Shown piece after piece: positions 1-10,664 of a DNA stretch of 64,000 bases. Source of the stretch: an uncultured Rickettsiales bacterium (GTDB taxonomy: Bacteria; Pseudomonadota; Alphaproteobacteria; Rickettsiales; UBA1997). Numbering within the stretch: the stretch's first letter is position 1; each line of letters begins with the position of its first letter. Position numbers and translations under genes: made by a program. The notes beneath the pieces are model-generated. The model saw nothing but the letters and a program-made list of their open reading frames with translations, searched no databases and was not told the origin of the DNA. The DNA lies in NCBI GenBank assembly GCA_944392135.1, contig CALXVQ010000008.1, positions 1 through 64,000 of the forward strand, in the 5' to 3' direction.

Positions 1-88
1 CCTTGTTTTCAAGTCTTTTACTCTCATAAAAAACTTTTCTTCTAAATTTTGGTGCAAATACTATATGGTACTTGCAAAACAAGAACAA
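1..88 (-). pseudogene. IS200/IS605-type TnpA transposase, N-terminal fragment (cut by the window edge)
   Basis: On the minus strand the frame through positions 76 to 2 reads CKYHIVFAPKFRRKVFYESK, which closely matches the opening strand of IS200-group Y1 transposases (CKYHIVFAPKYRRKVFYGEK-like). These are single-strand DNA transposases that recognise end hairpins. The usual preceding residues (AHTKW-like) are not present; the frame stays open upstream to about 157 but reads unrelated residues through a hairpin, so the start is either a TTG (82 or 88) or has been lost. The rest of the gene lies outside the window. Family is fairly sure; intactness is unknown. Confidence 0.55.
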
Positions 89-149
89 ACCAATGCAAGC
101 TTGCTTGTAATTGGTAGCTTGTCGTTTGTTCGTAGTTTGCCGAAGGAAT
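83..149. repeat. IS200-like end hairpin with conserved flank (copy A)
   Basis: GAACAAAC (83-90) pairs with GTTTGTTC (124-131). Inside it CCAAT (90-94) can pair with ATTGG (110-114), and CAAGC (96-100) with GCTTG (103-107). The flank GTAGTTTGCCGAAGGAA (132-148) resembles the flank after copies B and C. Its place just upstream of the tnpA fragment fits an IS200 left-end hairpin. Confidence 0.5.
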
Positions 150-151
150 AA

Positions 152-228
152 CAAGGGCTAGATGTTGGAAAACTTAATGTTTACATTAAAGTTTGACAAC
201 TTATGCCCGCAGTTTGCTGAAAGAATTC
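152..228. repeat. Covarying hairpin element (copy B)
   Basis: A three-part stem: GGGC (155-158) with GCCC (207-210); GTTG with CAAC; and a terminal hairpin AATG-TTTA-CATT. It is followed by GCAGTTTGCTGAAAGAA. Copy C has the same shape with different paired bases. Confidence 0.5.
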
Positions 229-348
229 CACTTTGTATGTGCTAAACTTTTAATATCGTTATTATTTATCATAATAATGGTCTCCATTTGTTTATAAAAT
301 AATAAAATAAACTATACAGCAAATCCTTAAGTATAGTTAAACAAAACA

Positions 349-425
349 AGCCCTAAATGTTGGAGAATACAGTGTTTATACTGATATTTGACAACTTATG
401 GGCGCAGTTTGCTGAAAGAAATGGA
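349..425. repeat. Covarying hairpin element (copy C)
   Basis: Same layout as copy B: the outer pair is now GCCC with GGGC (the reverse arrangement), the GTTG/CAAC stem is unchanged, and the terminal hairpin is CAGT...ACTG. It is followed by GCAGTTTGCTGAAAGAA. The spacing from copy B is about 197 bp. The remaining bases of 1-660 show no gene. Confidence 0.5.
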
Positions 426-499
426 GTATTTTTACAAGAATAAACTAAAACAAATGGAATGCGACTATGTCATAATGTTTCATCGCTAAAGCTAAACTG

Positions 500-531
500 A
501 ACCCCTAGTCTAACTGGGGGTTTTAGATTAC
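500..531. repeat. Copy of a CTGGGGG palindrome, also found after dnaK
   Basis: The right arm CTGGGGGTTTTAGATTAC is nearly identical to the right arm of the element at 17310-17350. The left arm here keeps only the core (AACCCCTAG). It lies between the 16S terminator and the hairpin elements. Confidence 0.6.
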
Positions 532-560
532 AAAAAAAGCCATCGATTTCTCGATGGCTT
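532..560 (-). terminator. Rho-independent terminator of the 16S rRNA transcript
   Basis: On the minus strand GCCATCGA - GAAA - TCGATGGC is a perfect 8-bp stem with a GAAA tetraloop, followed by a run of seven T. It lies about 105 bp after the 16S 3' end, so the 16S transcript probably ends here without a 23S gene. Confidence 0.85.
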
Positions 561-663
561 AAACAATACAAATTATCATCTATATGACAAAAATAATAAA
601 GGCGATAGGCATAATATATGGAGATCTTGAAAGTATAACCCTAAGGTTAACTTTAATTCTCTT

Positions 664-2188
<1,525 letters not shown>

Positions 2189-2340
2189 AAAATTTCAAAG
2201 TCTAATCTCACTCTAACTTAAATTGACGTTGTCAAAATAATAAAATGAGTAAGTTGACTATTCGTCGTCCTATCACCTTTATTATTTTTCCCATGTGATA
2301 ATTTATATTATTTACAATCTAAAAACAACTTGCGAGATAA

Positions 2341-2369
2341 ATTATAAAACACAAAAAATTAAATGTCAA
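2341..2369 (-). promoter_or_regulatory. Consensus sigma-70 promoter of the 16S gene
   Basis: On the minus strand TTGACA (2369-2364), a 17-bp spacer and TATAAT (2346-2341) form a perfect consensus promoter. The predicted start is near 2334, giving a leader of about 145 nt before the mature 16S end. Confidence 0.85.
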
Positions 2370-2624
2370 CAACTTTTTTAAACTTTTTTTATTTTTTTAA
2401 AAAAGTTCAGACTTTCAAATTAATTTTTGGAGTTTCCGAATCTCACCTCATCAATTATAAAATACATTTTTTTAATAGTCAAGAAAAATTTTAAAATTTT
2501 TTTCATATTTTTTTAACATCATAAAGTTATATTTTTTATATATTGAAAAGCAATACATTTACATAATCTTTATTTTACATTGCATTTTTCTATTTTTGAA
2601 TTAAACATTAGCGATTATAGATTA

Positions 2625-2775
2625 TCACAGGCCTTTGGTCTTTACAATGGCAAATCTTGGTTAAATCTCTCAGTATTCCATACTAAGATTACCATGAGTT
2701 GCAAGCAACTCTCACAATGACAGCTGGGTATAAAGAGATTGCTACAAGTCTCCGCAATGACAAGTGTACTGTAAT
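2625..2775. repeat. Repeat cluster 1: ATTGC-type palindromic units
   Basis: It contains degenerate units of the family ending in ATTGCCAC...CGCAATGAC, including one with a GAGTTGC/GCAACTC core (about 2685-2722) and one with an AGGCC-type core near 2628. The rest of 2189-3108 is very AT-rich and shows no gene beyond the 16S leader and promoter. Confidence 0.7.
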
Positions 2776-3069
2776 GTCATTATTTTTCTTCTTCATTACT
2801 TGAAGTACAACAACAAAGCAATTTGTAAACATAATTATTAATAGCAATAATAGAAAGATATAATAATATATTGTAACAAACAATTTATTAAGCTTTTTTA
2901 TATAGAATATTTTAATTAATTAGTATAAACTAATATATAATAATTTAAAATTATGAAGATAAATAATCTAAAATATCAAAATTATTAAAAAAAATCTTCA
3001 CATCAATTAAATTTTAAACATTTTATATTCAATCAGATAAAATATTAATACTGAAAAGCTTGGTGGAAA

Positions 3070-3090
3070 AGCTGGAAAATGTTCCAGTAT
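3070..3090 (-). terminator. Possible terminator of the metallo-hydrolase transcript
   Basis: CTGGAA (3072-3077) pairs with TTCCAG (3082-3087). On the minus strand it is followed by CTTTTCC, only a weak T run. It lies 20 bp past the stop codon at 3109. Confidence 0.4.
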
Positions 3091-3108
3091 TATGTATTTT
3101 TATTAAAA

Positions 3109-3852
3109 TTATTCCATATTTCTAATTCTAATATCAATATCACTTTCTTTTAATAATTTAGACAATTCTTCAATTTTTGTATTTCCATAATGATATGGAT
3201 AAAGAATTTTAGGATTTATCATCTTTGTCGCAAGATTTGCCTGTTCTATTGTCATTGTATATGGCTGATTTACTGGCAGAAATGCAATATCAATATCTTT
3301 TAAATTATTCATTTCATCAATATTTTCTGTATCACCAGCTATATAAATTTTTATATTATCAAGAGTTAAAACATAACCATTGTCTCTTCCCTTTGGATGA
3401 AATTGTAAATGTTCTGGTATAATATTATAAGCTGGTACAGCTTTTATATTAATATTATTTAAAACTACTAATTCATCTCCATTAGACATAATTTTTCCAC
3501 TATTCAATATTTTTTGAGAATTAGAATTTAAAATAATTTCTGTATCATCTTTTGATAAATTTTCAATAGCCTGTTTATCAAGATGATCATAGTGCTCGTG
3601 AGTAATTAATATTAAGTCAGCTTTTGGAAATTTAGAAAAATCAGCATATTCAGTAATGGGATCAATATATATTAATTTATTATCATAATTAATAATCAAA
3701 CTGGCATGCTTAATAAAAAATATTTCTATTTTTTTATTATTTTCAGTTGCAAAAACATCGCTTTTTAAATTTTCCATTTTTAACTCCTTGGCACTGACTA
3801 CAATAGATAGCAAACAAAATATAAAAGCTGTAAAAATTTTTTTCATAAACAA
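3109..3852 (-). CDS. Exported MBL-fold metallo-hydrolase (UlaG-like)
   Basis: A 247-residue metallo-beta-lactamase-fold protein. Residues 1-21 form a clean signal peptide (KK, hydrophobic core, VSA cleavage site), so it should act in the periplasm. The metal motif is complete: THEHYDHLD at 84-92, the bridging Asp in GDT at 173-175 and a further His in PYHYGNT at 220-225. The layout (single domain, HxHxDH, late HYGN) matches the UlaG/YhfI-like 'MBL fold metallo-hydrolase' group, several of which carry signal peptides; the substrate cannot be told from sequence. It lies 9 bp after a 100-residue gene on the same strand, so the two probably form a transcription unit. Fold is certain, function open. 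Confidence 0.85.
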   Translation of the reverse strand: MFMKKIFTAFIFCLLSIVVSAKELKMENLKSDVFATENNKKIEIFFIKHASLIINYDNKLIYIDPITEYADFSKFPKADLILITHEHYDHLDKQAIENLSKDDTEIILNSNSQKILNSGKIMSNGDELVVLNNINIKAVPAYNIIPEHLQFHPKGRDNGYVLTLDNIKIYIAGDTENIDEMNNLKDIDIAFLPVNQPYTMTIEQANLATKMINPKILYPYHYGNTKIEELSKLLKESDIDIRIRNME

Positions 3853-3861
3853 ATAATATAA

Positions 3862-4164
3862 TTAATCACCTATAACTGGCGATTCTAAATTTTTATAAGT
3901 TTCTTCTGCTAATTCTATCCAATTTTGACAAATACCATCTTTAATTTCTAAACTAATAATTTCTTCACCATCTTGAAAAGCATATATAGTAATTGGATCA
4001 GTACTAAAATCAACAGTAATAAGATTTTCATTTTCTGTATTGCCATCATCTGATACAAGATATTTAACATAATCACCAGCTTTTTCTTCAACTTGAATTA
4101 ATTTATAAATATCTTCTTTTGAAGGTTCATTAAGAAGTAAATTTTTTAATTTATCTTTATTCAT
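3862..4164 (-). CDS. Hypothetical acidic protein, 100 residues
   Basis: I do not recognise this protein. It is small, acidic and soluble (no signal peptide or membrane segment), with a helical N-terminal third and a strand-rich middle (ENLITVDFSTDPITIYAF), ending in a helix. It is supported as a gene by an upstream promoter, an ordinary amino-acid composition and its position 9 bp before the exported metallo-hydrolase on the same strand. The ATG at 4164 follows only a very AT-rich leader with no clear ribosome-binding site, as for most genes here. Confidence 0.65.
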   Translation of the reverse strand: MNKDKLKNLLLNEPSKEDIYKLIQVEEKAGDYVKYLVSDDGNTENENLITVDFSTDPITIYAFQDGEEIISLEIKDGICQNWIELAEETYKNLESPVIGD

Positions 4165-4194
4165 AATTATATAAAAATATTACTACATTATATG

Positions 4195-4223
4195 TATTTA
4201 TTTAAAAAATTAATATTTGTCAA
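4195..4223 (-). promoter_or_regulatory. Sigma-70-type promoter for the 100-residue gene
   Basis: Minus strand: TTGACA (4223-4218), 17-bp spacer, TAAATA (4200-4195), ending 31 bp before the ATG. The 4165-4501 gap also contains a GCTGATTG...CAATCAGC hairpin (about 4405-4430) and otherwise only AT-rich sequence; no remnant of a longer ileS was found in it. Confidence 0.6.
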
Positions 4224-4501
4224 CAAAAAATTTATGGGTTAGTTAGTTCTTTTGTTTTTTATTTTACATCAAGAACAATATTATCAATAATATTTTTTTC
4301 TATATTTTATATTAAAAATATTTTATCTTCTTAACAACTTATTTATTTGAAATAGTTTTCTACCTTGTAAAATTTTATATAATTCTGTAAAATATCTTCT
4401 TATAGCTGATTGGCTGATCTCTCAATCAGCAAGATTTTTATACTTATATTTCTCTTCTTCACAAGATTCTATTTTTATATATAATATTCTTTTTTATAAT
4501 A

Positions 4502-6949
4502 TTATAATATCTCTTGATTTAAACCTTTCCATATATATTCAGTTGTAAATGGCATTAATGGAGCAATTGCTTCACACATTGTATTTAAAACAGTATATAA
4601 AGTATCATATGCTTCAATCTTATCATCATCAAACTCAGCTTTCCAGAATCTATTTTTATTTCTTCTAATATACCAATTATTTAATACTTCAAAAAATTCT
4701 TCTGATTCTTTACAAGCTATTGATGGTGTATATGAATCCATAGCATTTTTTATATTTTCAACAGTAGTTTTTAATTTTGATAAAATATATTTGTCCATTA
4801 TATTATTTGAACTACTGATTTTTTTAGCTTTTATGCCATCACTATTAGCATACATACAGAAGAAATTATAAGAATTTATAACAGGTTTAATTGACATTCT
4901 TAAAGTCTCTTTAATGTCTTTTCCATCTTTATCAATTCTTAATTCTTCACCCTTTAAAACTGGGCTTTTAATCATAAACCATCTTAAAGCATCAGAACCA
5001 TATAAATTACATACATCTAATGGATCAACATAATTTCTAAGTCTTTTTGATAATTTTTTACCTGTCTCATCAACGGCTATACCATAAGAAATACAATTCT
5101 TAAATGCCGGTTTATCAAATAAAGCAGTAGATAAAATTAATAAAACATAGAACCAACCTCTTAATTGTCCATCACCTTCTGTAATAAAATCAGCTGGGAA
5201 ATGTTTTTCAAACCATTCTTTATTTTCAAAAGGATAATGTTTTTGTGCATATGGCATAGAACCACTCTCAAACCAGCAGTCCATAACATCTTTTACTCTA
5301 ACCATTTTTGATTTTCCAGTAGGATCGTCAGGGTTAGGTCTTGTTAATTGATCAATAAATGGTCTATGTAAATCTTTTACTTCAACACCAAAAGCTTCTT
5401 CTAATTCTTTAATGGAACCATAAACTTCAATTCTAGGATAGTCAGGATTATCACTCTTCCATACAGGAATTGGACAACCAAAAAATCTATTTCTAGAAAT
5501 CGACCAGTCTCTTGCCCCTTCAAGCCATTTTCCAAATCTTCCATCCTTTACATGCGCTGGAATCCAATTAATTTCTTGATTATTTTTAATCATTAAATCT
5601 TTAATCTTTTCAACATTTACATACCAAGAAGATAAAGCCCTGTAAATCAAAGGTGCATCAGTTCTCCAACAATGTGGATAGTTATGTAAATATTGCTCTG
5701 TCTTTAACCATTTGCCTTCTTCTTTTAATTTAATTATAATTGGGTCATTTGTTTCAAAAACTTGCTTTCCAATATAATCATTAATAGGTGCAACAAAACA
5801 ACCAGCATCATCAACAGGACATACAGTTGGTATACCATATTTTTTACAAACAATATTATCATCTTCACCAAAACCTGGTGCTGTGTGAACTATACCTGTA
5901 CCATCTGTTGTTGTAACATAATCACCATGTAAAACACTAAATGCATTTTTACTCTCTTGAACTTCTGGTAAATCTTTAATGTATGGCAAAATTGGTTCAT
6001 AGTATAAACCTAATAAAATTTCACCTTTAAATTCTACTAAAATTTTAAAATTTCCTTCTTCATCAATTGCTAATTCTTTTTTATATTTTCCAAGTGTTTC
6101 TTTACCAATAACATAATACTCTTCATTTTTTTCAACTAATACATAATCGACATCCTTATTAACAGCAAGTGCTAAATTAGATGGCAAAGTCCAAGGAGTA
6201 GTAGTCCAAGCCAAAAAATAAAAAGGCAAAGTTATATTATTAATTGTTTCATTATTTAATCTTTCTTTAAATTCTTTAATAGAATTTTCTGTAAACTTAA
6301 ATTTTACTGTAATAGCTTTATCAGCTTTTTCTCTATATGAATTATCTTGTTTTGTTTCAGCATTAGACACAGGAGTTTGACAAGTCCAAGAATATGGCAT
6401 AACTCTAAAATCTTCATATAACAAACCTTTGTCATATAGTTGTTTAAATACCCATATAACACTTTCCATATATTTAAGATTCATTGTTTTGTAGCCATTA
6501 TCAAAATCAACCCATCTTCCAGAACGATTTACATAATGTTTCCATTCATTAACATACTTCATAACAGAAGTTTTACATAAATCATTAAATCTATCTATTC
6601 CATATTCTTCAATAGCTTTTCTACCACTAATACCGCTTTCTTTCTCAACACCCATTTCCGCTGGAAGGCCGTGGCAGTCCCAACCAAAAATTCTTTCAAC
6701 TTTTTTTCCTAACATTGTTTGATATCTTGCAAAAGTATCTTTTATATAACCAGCAAGCATATGTCCATAATGTGGTAAACCACTAGCAAATGGAGGACCA
6801 TCATAAAAAACAAATTCTTCACCATCTTTTCTAATATCAATAGATTTTTCAAAAATTTTATTTTTATTCCAAAAGTCCAATATTTTTTCTTCCATTTTTG
6901 AAAAATCTAAATTTTGATCTGCATCAGGATAATACTTTTTCTTCTCCAT
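4502..6949 (-). CDS. ileS: Isoleucyl-tRNA synthetase, type 2, lacking the usual C-terminal domain
   Basis: It charges tRNA-Ile with isoleucine. The catalytic core is intact: the HIGH-type motif PHYGH at 59-63 and the KMSKS-type motif GKKLSKRLRNY near residue 630, with the CP1 editing insert between them (WTTTPWTLPSNLALAV region). HYGH and the overall spacing mark it as the type 2 (eukaryote-like) IleRS also used by Rickettsiales and mupirocin-resistant bacteria. The anticodon-binding helical domain runs to the end (MPFTTEYIWKGL). Type 2 enzymes I know are about 1,030-1,100 residues; this one stops at 815, so the C-terminal region (DUF5915-like) is absent. The remaining 337-bp gap is too short to hold it. 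Confidence 0.95.
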   Translation of the reverse strand: MEKKKYYPDADQNLDFSKMEEKILDFWNKNKIFEKSIDIRKDGEEFVFYDGPPFASGLPHYGHMLAGYIKDTFARYQTMLGKKVERIFGWDCHGLPAEMGVEKESGISGRKAIEEYGIDRFNDLCKTSVMKYVNEWKHYVNRSGRWVDFDNGYKTMNLKYMESVIWVFKQLYDKGLLYEDFRVMPYSWTCQTPVSNAETKQDNSYREKADKAITVKFKFTENSIKEFKERLNNETINNITLPFYFLAWTTTPWTLPSNLALAVNKDVDYVLVEKNEEYYVIGKETLGKYKKELAIDEEGNFKILVEFKGEILLGLYYEPILPYIKDLPEVQESKNAFSVLHGDYVTTTDGTGIVHTAPGFGEDDNIVCKKYGIPTVCPVDDAGCFVAPINDYIGKQVFETNDPIIIKLKEEGKWLKTEQYLHNYPHCWRTDAPLIYRALSSWYVNVEKIKDLMIKNNQEINWIPAHVKDGRFGKWLEGARDWSISRNRFFGCPIPVWKSDNPDYPRIEVYGSIKELEEAFGVEVKDLHRPFIDQLTRPNPDDPTGKSKMVRVKDVMDCWFESGSMPYAQKHYPFENKEWFEKHFPADFITEGDGQLRGWFYVLLILSTALFDKPAFKNCISYGIAVDETGKKLSKRLRNYVDPLDVCNLYGSDALRWFMIKSPVLKGEELRIDKDGKDIKETLRMSIKPVINSYNFFCMYANSDGIKAKKISSSNNIMDKYILSKLKTTVENIKNAMDSYTPSIACKESEEFFEVLNNWYIRRNKNRFWKAEFDDDKIEAYDTLYTVLNTMCEAIAPLMPFTTEYIWKGLNQEIL

Positions 6950-7026
6950 TTCCTATTAATCTTATTATTTACACAATAATTCAATAATAAATTTTGAAAT
7001 ATAAATATCAATAGATTATTTAAAAT

Positions 7027-9708
7027 TTACAGCCAATTATTATATTTTTTCTTATAAATTTTCTTTATCAAACTCATTGCAGAAATATATAAGAATAATA
7101 ATAAGAATAACCAAGCAAAATAACTTAATGGCATAGGAGTCATTTTTAAATATTCACCCAACCAAGTATATGGAATAATTAAAGCTATAAATACTAAAAC
7201 TCCACTCATTAATAATACAGGCTTACTTGCAATACTTTGAATAAATGGTATTCTTTCTGTTCTTACAAAATGAATGATTATAGTTTGAGTAATTAAACTC
7301 AATATAAACCAACCAGTTTGAAACATTGCAACTTTTTCAGGAGAATTGGCATCATTACAATTAAATATAAAATATAAAATAAAGAACATACTTAAATCAA
7401 ATATTGAACTAACAGGCCCTAACCACAACATAAATCTTTTTATTGATTTTATGTCCCATTTCTTTTGTTTTTTTAAGTATTCTGCATCCATATTGTCCCA
7501 AGGGATGACTGTTTGTGAAATATCATAAAATAAATTCAAAATCAATATTTGAATTGGCAACATAGGCAAAAATGGCAAAAAAGCACAAGCTACTAAAATA
7601 CTTAGCATATTTCCAAAGTTTGAACTTGTAGCCATTTTTATATATTTTACAATATTTCCAAAAATCTTTCGTCCTTCAATAACACCATTAGTTAAAACGT
7701 TTAAGTCTTTTTCTAATAATATTATATCAGCACTTTCTTTTGCAATATCAACAGCAGTATCAACAGATATTGCAACATCACTTTTTTTCATTGCAGGAGC
7801 ATCATTAATACCATCACCCATATAGCCAACAACATGTCCTTTGCTTCTTAATAATGTAATTACTCTTGCTTTTTGTTCTGGTGTTAATTTTGCAAATATA
7901 TCATATTTTTCAACAACTTGACTTAATTTATCATCAGTCATATATTCAATTTCACCACCTGTTAAAACTTCGCAATCACCAATACCAACTTTTTGACAAA
8001 TATATTTTGAAACTAAATCATTATCACCAGTCAAAACTTTTATTTTTACATTATACTTTTTTAATTCTTCAATAGCCATTTTTGCACTTTCCTTAGGTGG
8101 ATCTAAAAATGCAACATAACCAATAAATACCATTTCATTTTCATCGGCAACAGAAAATTTATCTTTTATTTCAGTAAAATGAGTTTTATGAGCCACACCT
8201 AAAACTCTCATACCTTGATTATTTAATTCTGCCATTTTGCTTAATACTTCTTTCTTTAATTCTTCTGTAATAGGTTCAACATTTCCTTTATACTCAACAA
8301 AACTACAAATATCAAGCATTGATTCAACAGCACCTTTTGTAATTAATTGAGTTTTATTATTATTATTATCTCTTAAAATCACAGACATTCTTTTTCTATT
8401 AAAATCAAATGGAATTTCATCTATTAAATGATATCTTTTTGTAGTTTCTTTACACTCTTCATTTTCTGTCTCTAAATGATTTAAAACAGCTATATCAAGT
8501 AAATTTTTTAAACCTGTTTGATAATAACTATTCAAATAAGCATGCTTAAAAACTCTACAATCTTCTTCACCATGCACATTTAAATGATATTCTAATTCAA
8601 TTCTGTCTTCTGTCAATGTTCCAGTTTTATCAGTACATAAAATATCCATAGCACCAAAGTTTTGAATAGATGTTAAATTTTTTACAATAGTTTTCTTTTT
8701 TGACATTACAACAGCACCTTTTGCTAAATTAGTAGACACAATTACAGGCAACATTTCCGGAGTTAAACCAATAGCAACTGACACTGCAAAAATAAACGAT
8801 GAAATCCAATCACCCTTAAAAAAGCCATTTATAATAAATACTGCAACAGCCATAATTGCCACAAACTTAATAAGCATAAAACCAATATCTTTTACACCTT
8901 TATCAAAATTTGTCTCAATTTTTTTATGTAATATACTTTTAGCAAGATTTCCAAAATATGTTTCACCTCCTATTGATACAACAACACCAATACCACTTCC
9001 ACTAATTACATTAGTCCCCATAAAACAAAGATTATTTAATTCTAATGGTGATACTTCTTTAATATTTATTTCTTTTTCTTTATCTTTCAATAAACACATA
9101 TTTTTATCATATTTTTCAACAGGGGCTGACTCACCAGTTAAAGACGATTGAGAAATATAAAGATCTTTCGCTTGCAAAATTCTTAAATCAGCAGGAATAA
9201 TAGAACCAGCTGACAATACCACAATATCACCCGGCACAACTTCACTCAAAGGAATATCAACTCTTTTATTATTTCTAACAACTGTTGTTGTGGTTCTAAT
9301 CATTGCTTTTAGCTTTTCACTAGCTTTATCTGATTTTGTATCTTGTATAAAATCCAAAACACCACTCAAAAACACCATCACAGAAATAACAATTACAGAA
9401 GTCAAGTCCTTTTCATTTTTAGGAGCAAAATAATAATCAGTAAAAAATGATATAGCAATTATAATAAACAAAACTATCGTAAATGGAGTAATAAATGATT
9501 CATATAATCTTTTATACCAAGTATTTTTTTCAGTATTTTCAATCTCATTATAACCGTATCTATCGTGGCAATAAGCCACATCTTCATCATCCAGTCCAGT
9601 ATCAAAATCTGTCTTTAATTTTCTTAAAACTTCTGCAAAATTTAGATTAGAAAAATTAATTAATCTTTCTTTAAAATCTATAATAGGTTTAGCAACTACT
9701 TTTTTCAT
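7027..9708 (-). CDS. mgtA: Magnesium-translocating P-type ATPase
   Basis: An 893-residue inner-membrane ion pump that imports Mg2+ at the expense of ATP (P3B group). Visible motifs in order: N-terminal cation-transporter domain, TGES (about 192), the phosphorylation site DKTGTLTED (about 358), the nucleotide-binding domain, GDGINDAPA (about 631), and C-terminal helices with NLFYDISQ, typical of MgtA/MgtB. Length and order match the family. It is monocistronic in appearance: ileS lies 77 bp downstream, and upp diverges 188 bp upstream. I could not identify an Mg2+-sensing leader in the short 5' region. Confidence 0.95.
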   Translation of the reverse strand: MKKVVAKPIIDFKERLINFSNLNFAEVLRKLKTDFDTGLDDEDVAYCHDRYGYNEIENTEKNTWYKRLYESFITPFTIVLFIIIAISFFTDYYFAPKNEKDLTSVIVISVMVFLSGVLDFIQDTKSDKASEKLKAMIRTTTTVVRNNKRVDIPLSEVVPGDIVVLSAGSIIPADLRILQAKDLYISQSSLTGESAPVEKYDKNMCLLKDKEKEINIKEVSPLELNNLCFMGTNVISGSGIGVVVSIGGETYFGNLAKSILHKKIETNFDKGVKDIGFMLIKFVAIMAVAVFIINGFFKGDWISSFIFAVSVAIGLTPEMLPVIVSTNLAKGAVVMSKKKTIVKNLTSIQNFGAMDILCTDKTGTLTEDRIELEYHLNVHGEEDCRVFKHAYLNSYYQTGLKNLLDIAVLNHLETENEECKETTKRYHLIDEIPFDFNRKRMSVILRDNNNNKTQLITKGAVESMLDICSFVEYKGNVEPITEELKKEVLSKMAELNNQGMRVLGVAHKTHFTEIKDKFSVADENEMVFIGYVAFLDPPKESAKMAIEELKKYNVKIKVLTGDNDLVSKYICQKVGIGDCEVLTGGEIEYMTDDKLSQVVEKYDIFAKLTPEQKARVITLLRSKGHVVGYMGDGINDAPAMKKSDVAISVDTAVDIAKESADIILLEKDLNVLTNGVIEGRKIFGNIVKYIKMATSSNFGNMLSILVACAFLPFLPMLPIQILILNLFYDISQTVIPWDNMDAEYLKKQKKWDIKSIKRFMLWLGPVSSIFDLSMFFILYFIFNCNDANSPEKVAMFQTGWFILSLITQTIIIHFVRTERIPFIQSIASKPVLLMSGVLVFIALIIPYTWLGEYLKMTPMPLSYFAWLFLLLFLYISAMSLIKKIYKKKYNNWL

Positions 9709-9769
9709 AATACTCCATTACAATATTTAAAGACTAATAACAATATTATTTTATAAAAATAACTAAATT

Positions 9770-9798
9770 ATCATAATTTTATTTTTTATAATTGTCAA
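9770..9798 (-). promoter_or_regulatory. Sigma-70-type promoter for mgtA
   Basis: Minus strand: TTGACA (9798-9793), 17-bp spacer, TATGAT (9775-9770). The start codon of mgtA is at 9708, leaving a leader of about 55 nt. Confidence 0.65.
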
Positions 9799-9896
9799 TA
9801 TATAAAAAATAAGAATTTCTATTATCAAAATTATAAAAATATTTTCATTGCTTTTTGAATTAAATATCATATTATTAAAGAAAAAATTTATATATT

Positions 9897-10550
9897 ATGT
9901 TAGAAAAAGTAAATTTAATTAAAAGTCCATTAGTGGAACACAATTTATCTATTATTAGAAATAAAAATACCAATAGCAAAGATTTTAGAGAAGCTATTTC
10001 AAAATTAGCTGACATTTTAGCTATAAATGCCACTCAAAATCTTCCATTAGCAGAAATTGAAACTGAAACACCAATTATAAAAACAAAAACAAAAATTATT
10101 GACAATAATAATGAAATTTATATTGTACCAATTTTAAGAGCTGGACTTGCTATATCCGATAATTTATGCAAATTCTTACCATTTTTCAAAGTGCAACATT
10201 TAGGAATGTGTAGAAATGAAAAAACATTAGAACCAATATGGTATTATAATAAATTACCAGAAACTTTTAAACAACCTAAAAATACTTATGTTTACATATG
10301 TGACCCAATGCTAGCAACAGGTGGTTCACTGATTGAAGCCATAAAATTATATATTAATAAAGGTATACCAGAAGAAAATATTACTTCATTAAATATAATT
10401 TCAGCACCAGAAGGCATAAACAAAGTAAAATCCCTTTATCCTAAAATCAATATGTACATTACAGCCATTGACGAAAAGTTAAATGATAATGGTTATATAG
10501 TGCCAGGTTTAGGCGATGCAGGAGATAGATTTTTTAACACAATTTATTAA
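9897..10550 (+). CDS. upp: Uracil phosphoribosyltransferase
   Basis: Salvages uracil: uracil + PRPP gives UMP. The PRPP-binding motif ICDPMLATGGSLIEA (134-148) and the uracil-binding C-terminus GLGDAGDRFFNT are both clear. The protein is 217 residues, close to the usual 208-210. The ATG at 9897 follows an AT-rich leader. It is divergent from mgtA and followed by a repeat-filled gap, so it is probably transcribed alone. No pyrimidine-biosynthesis gene is adjacent. Confidence 0.95.
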   Translation: MLEKVNLIKSPLVEHNLSIIRNKNTNSKDFREAISKLADILAINATQNLPLAEIETETPIIKTKTKIIDNNNEIYIVPILRAGLAISDNLCKFLPFFKVQHLGMCRNEKTLEPIWYYNKLPETFKQPKNTYVYICDPMLATGGSLIEAIKLYINKGIPEENITSLNIISAPEGINKVKSLYPKINMYITAIDEKLNDNGYIVPGLGDAGDRFFNTIY

Positions 10551-10664
10551 ATTTTAAATTCATTACTAAGAATATAACAGACAAAATTAATAATATTTAG
10601 TATTATGTATAGTTTTGTATTATTACCTATACTTACTATTTTTGTAGATATTGCACGATAAAAT

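Noticed and set aside
2689-2883. 64-residue minus-strand reading frame
   Set aside because: Part of it is the ATTGC-type repeat and the rest is low-complexity AT-rich sequence; no ribosome-binding site or domain.
4165-4501. Search for a missing C-terminal ileS segment as a frameshifted piece
   Set aside because: The gap is shorter than the missing domain, and the stretch read past the stop gave no IleRS-like sequence.
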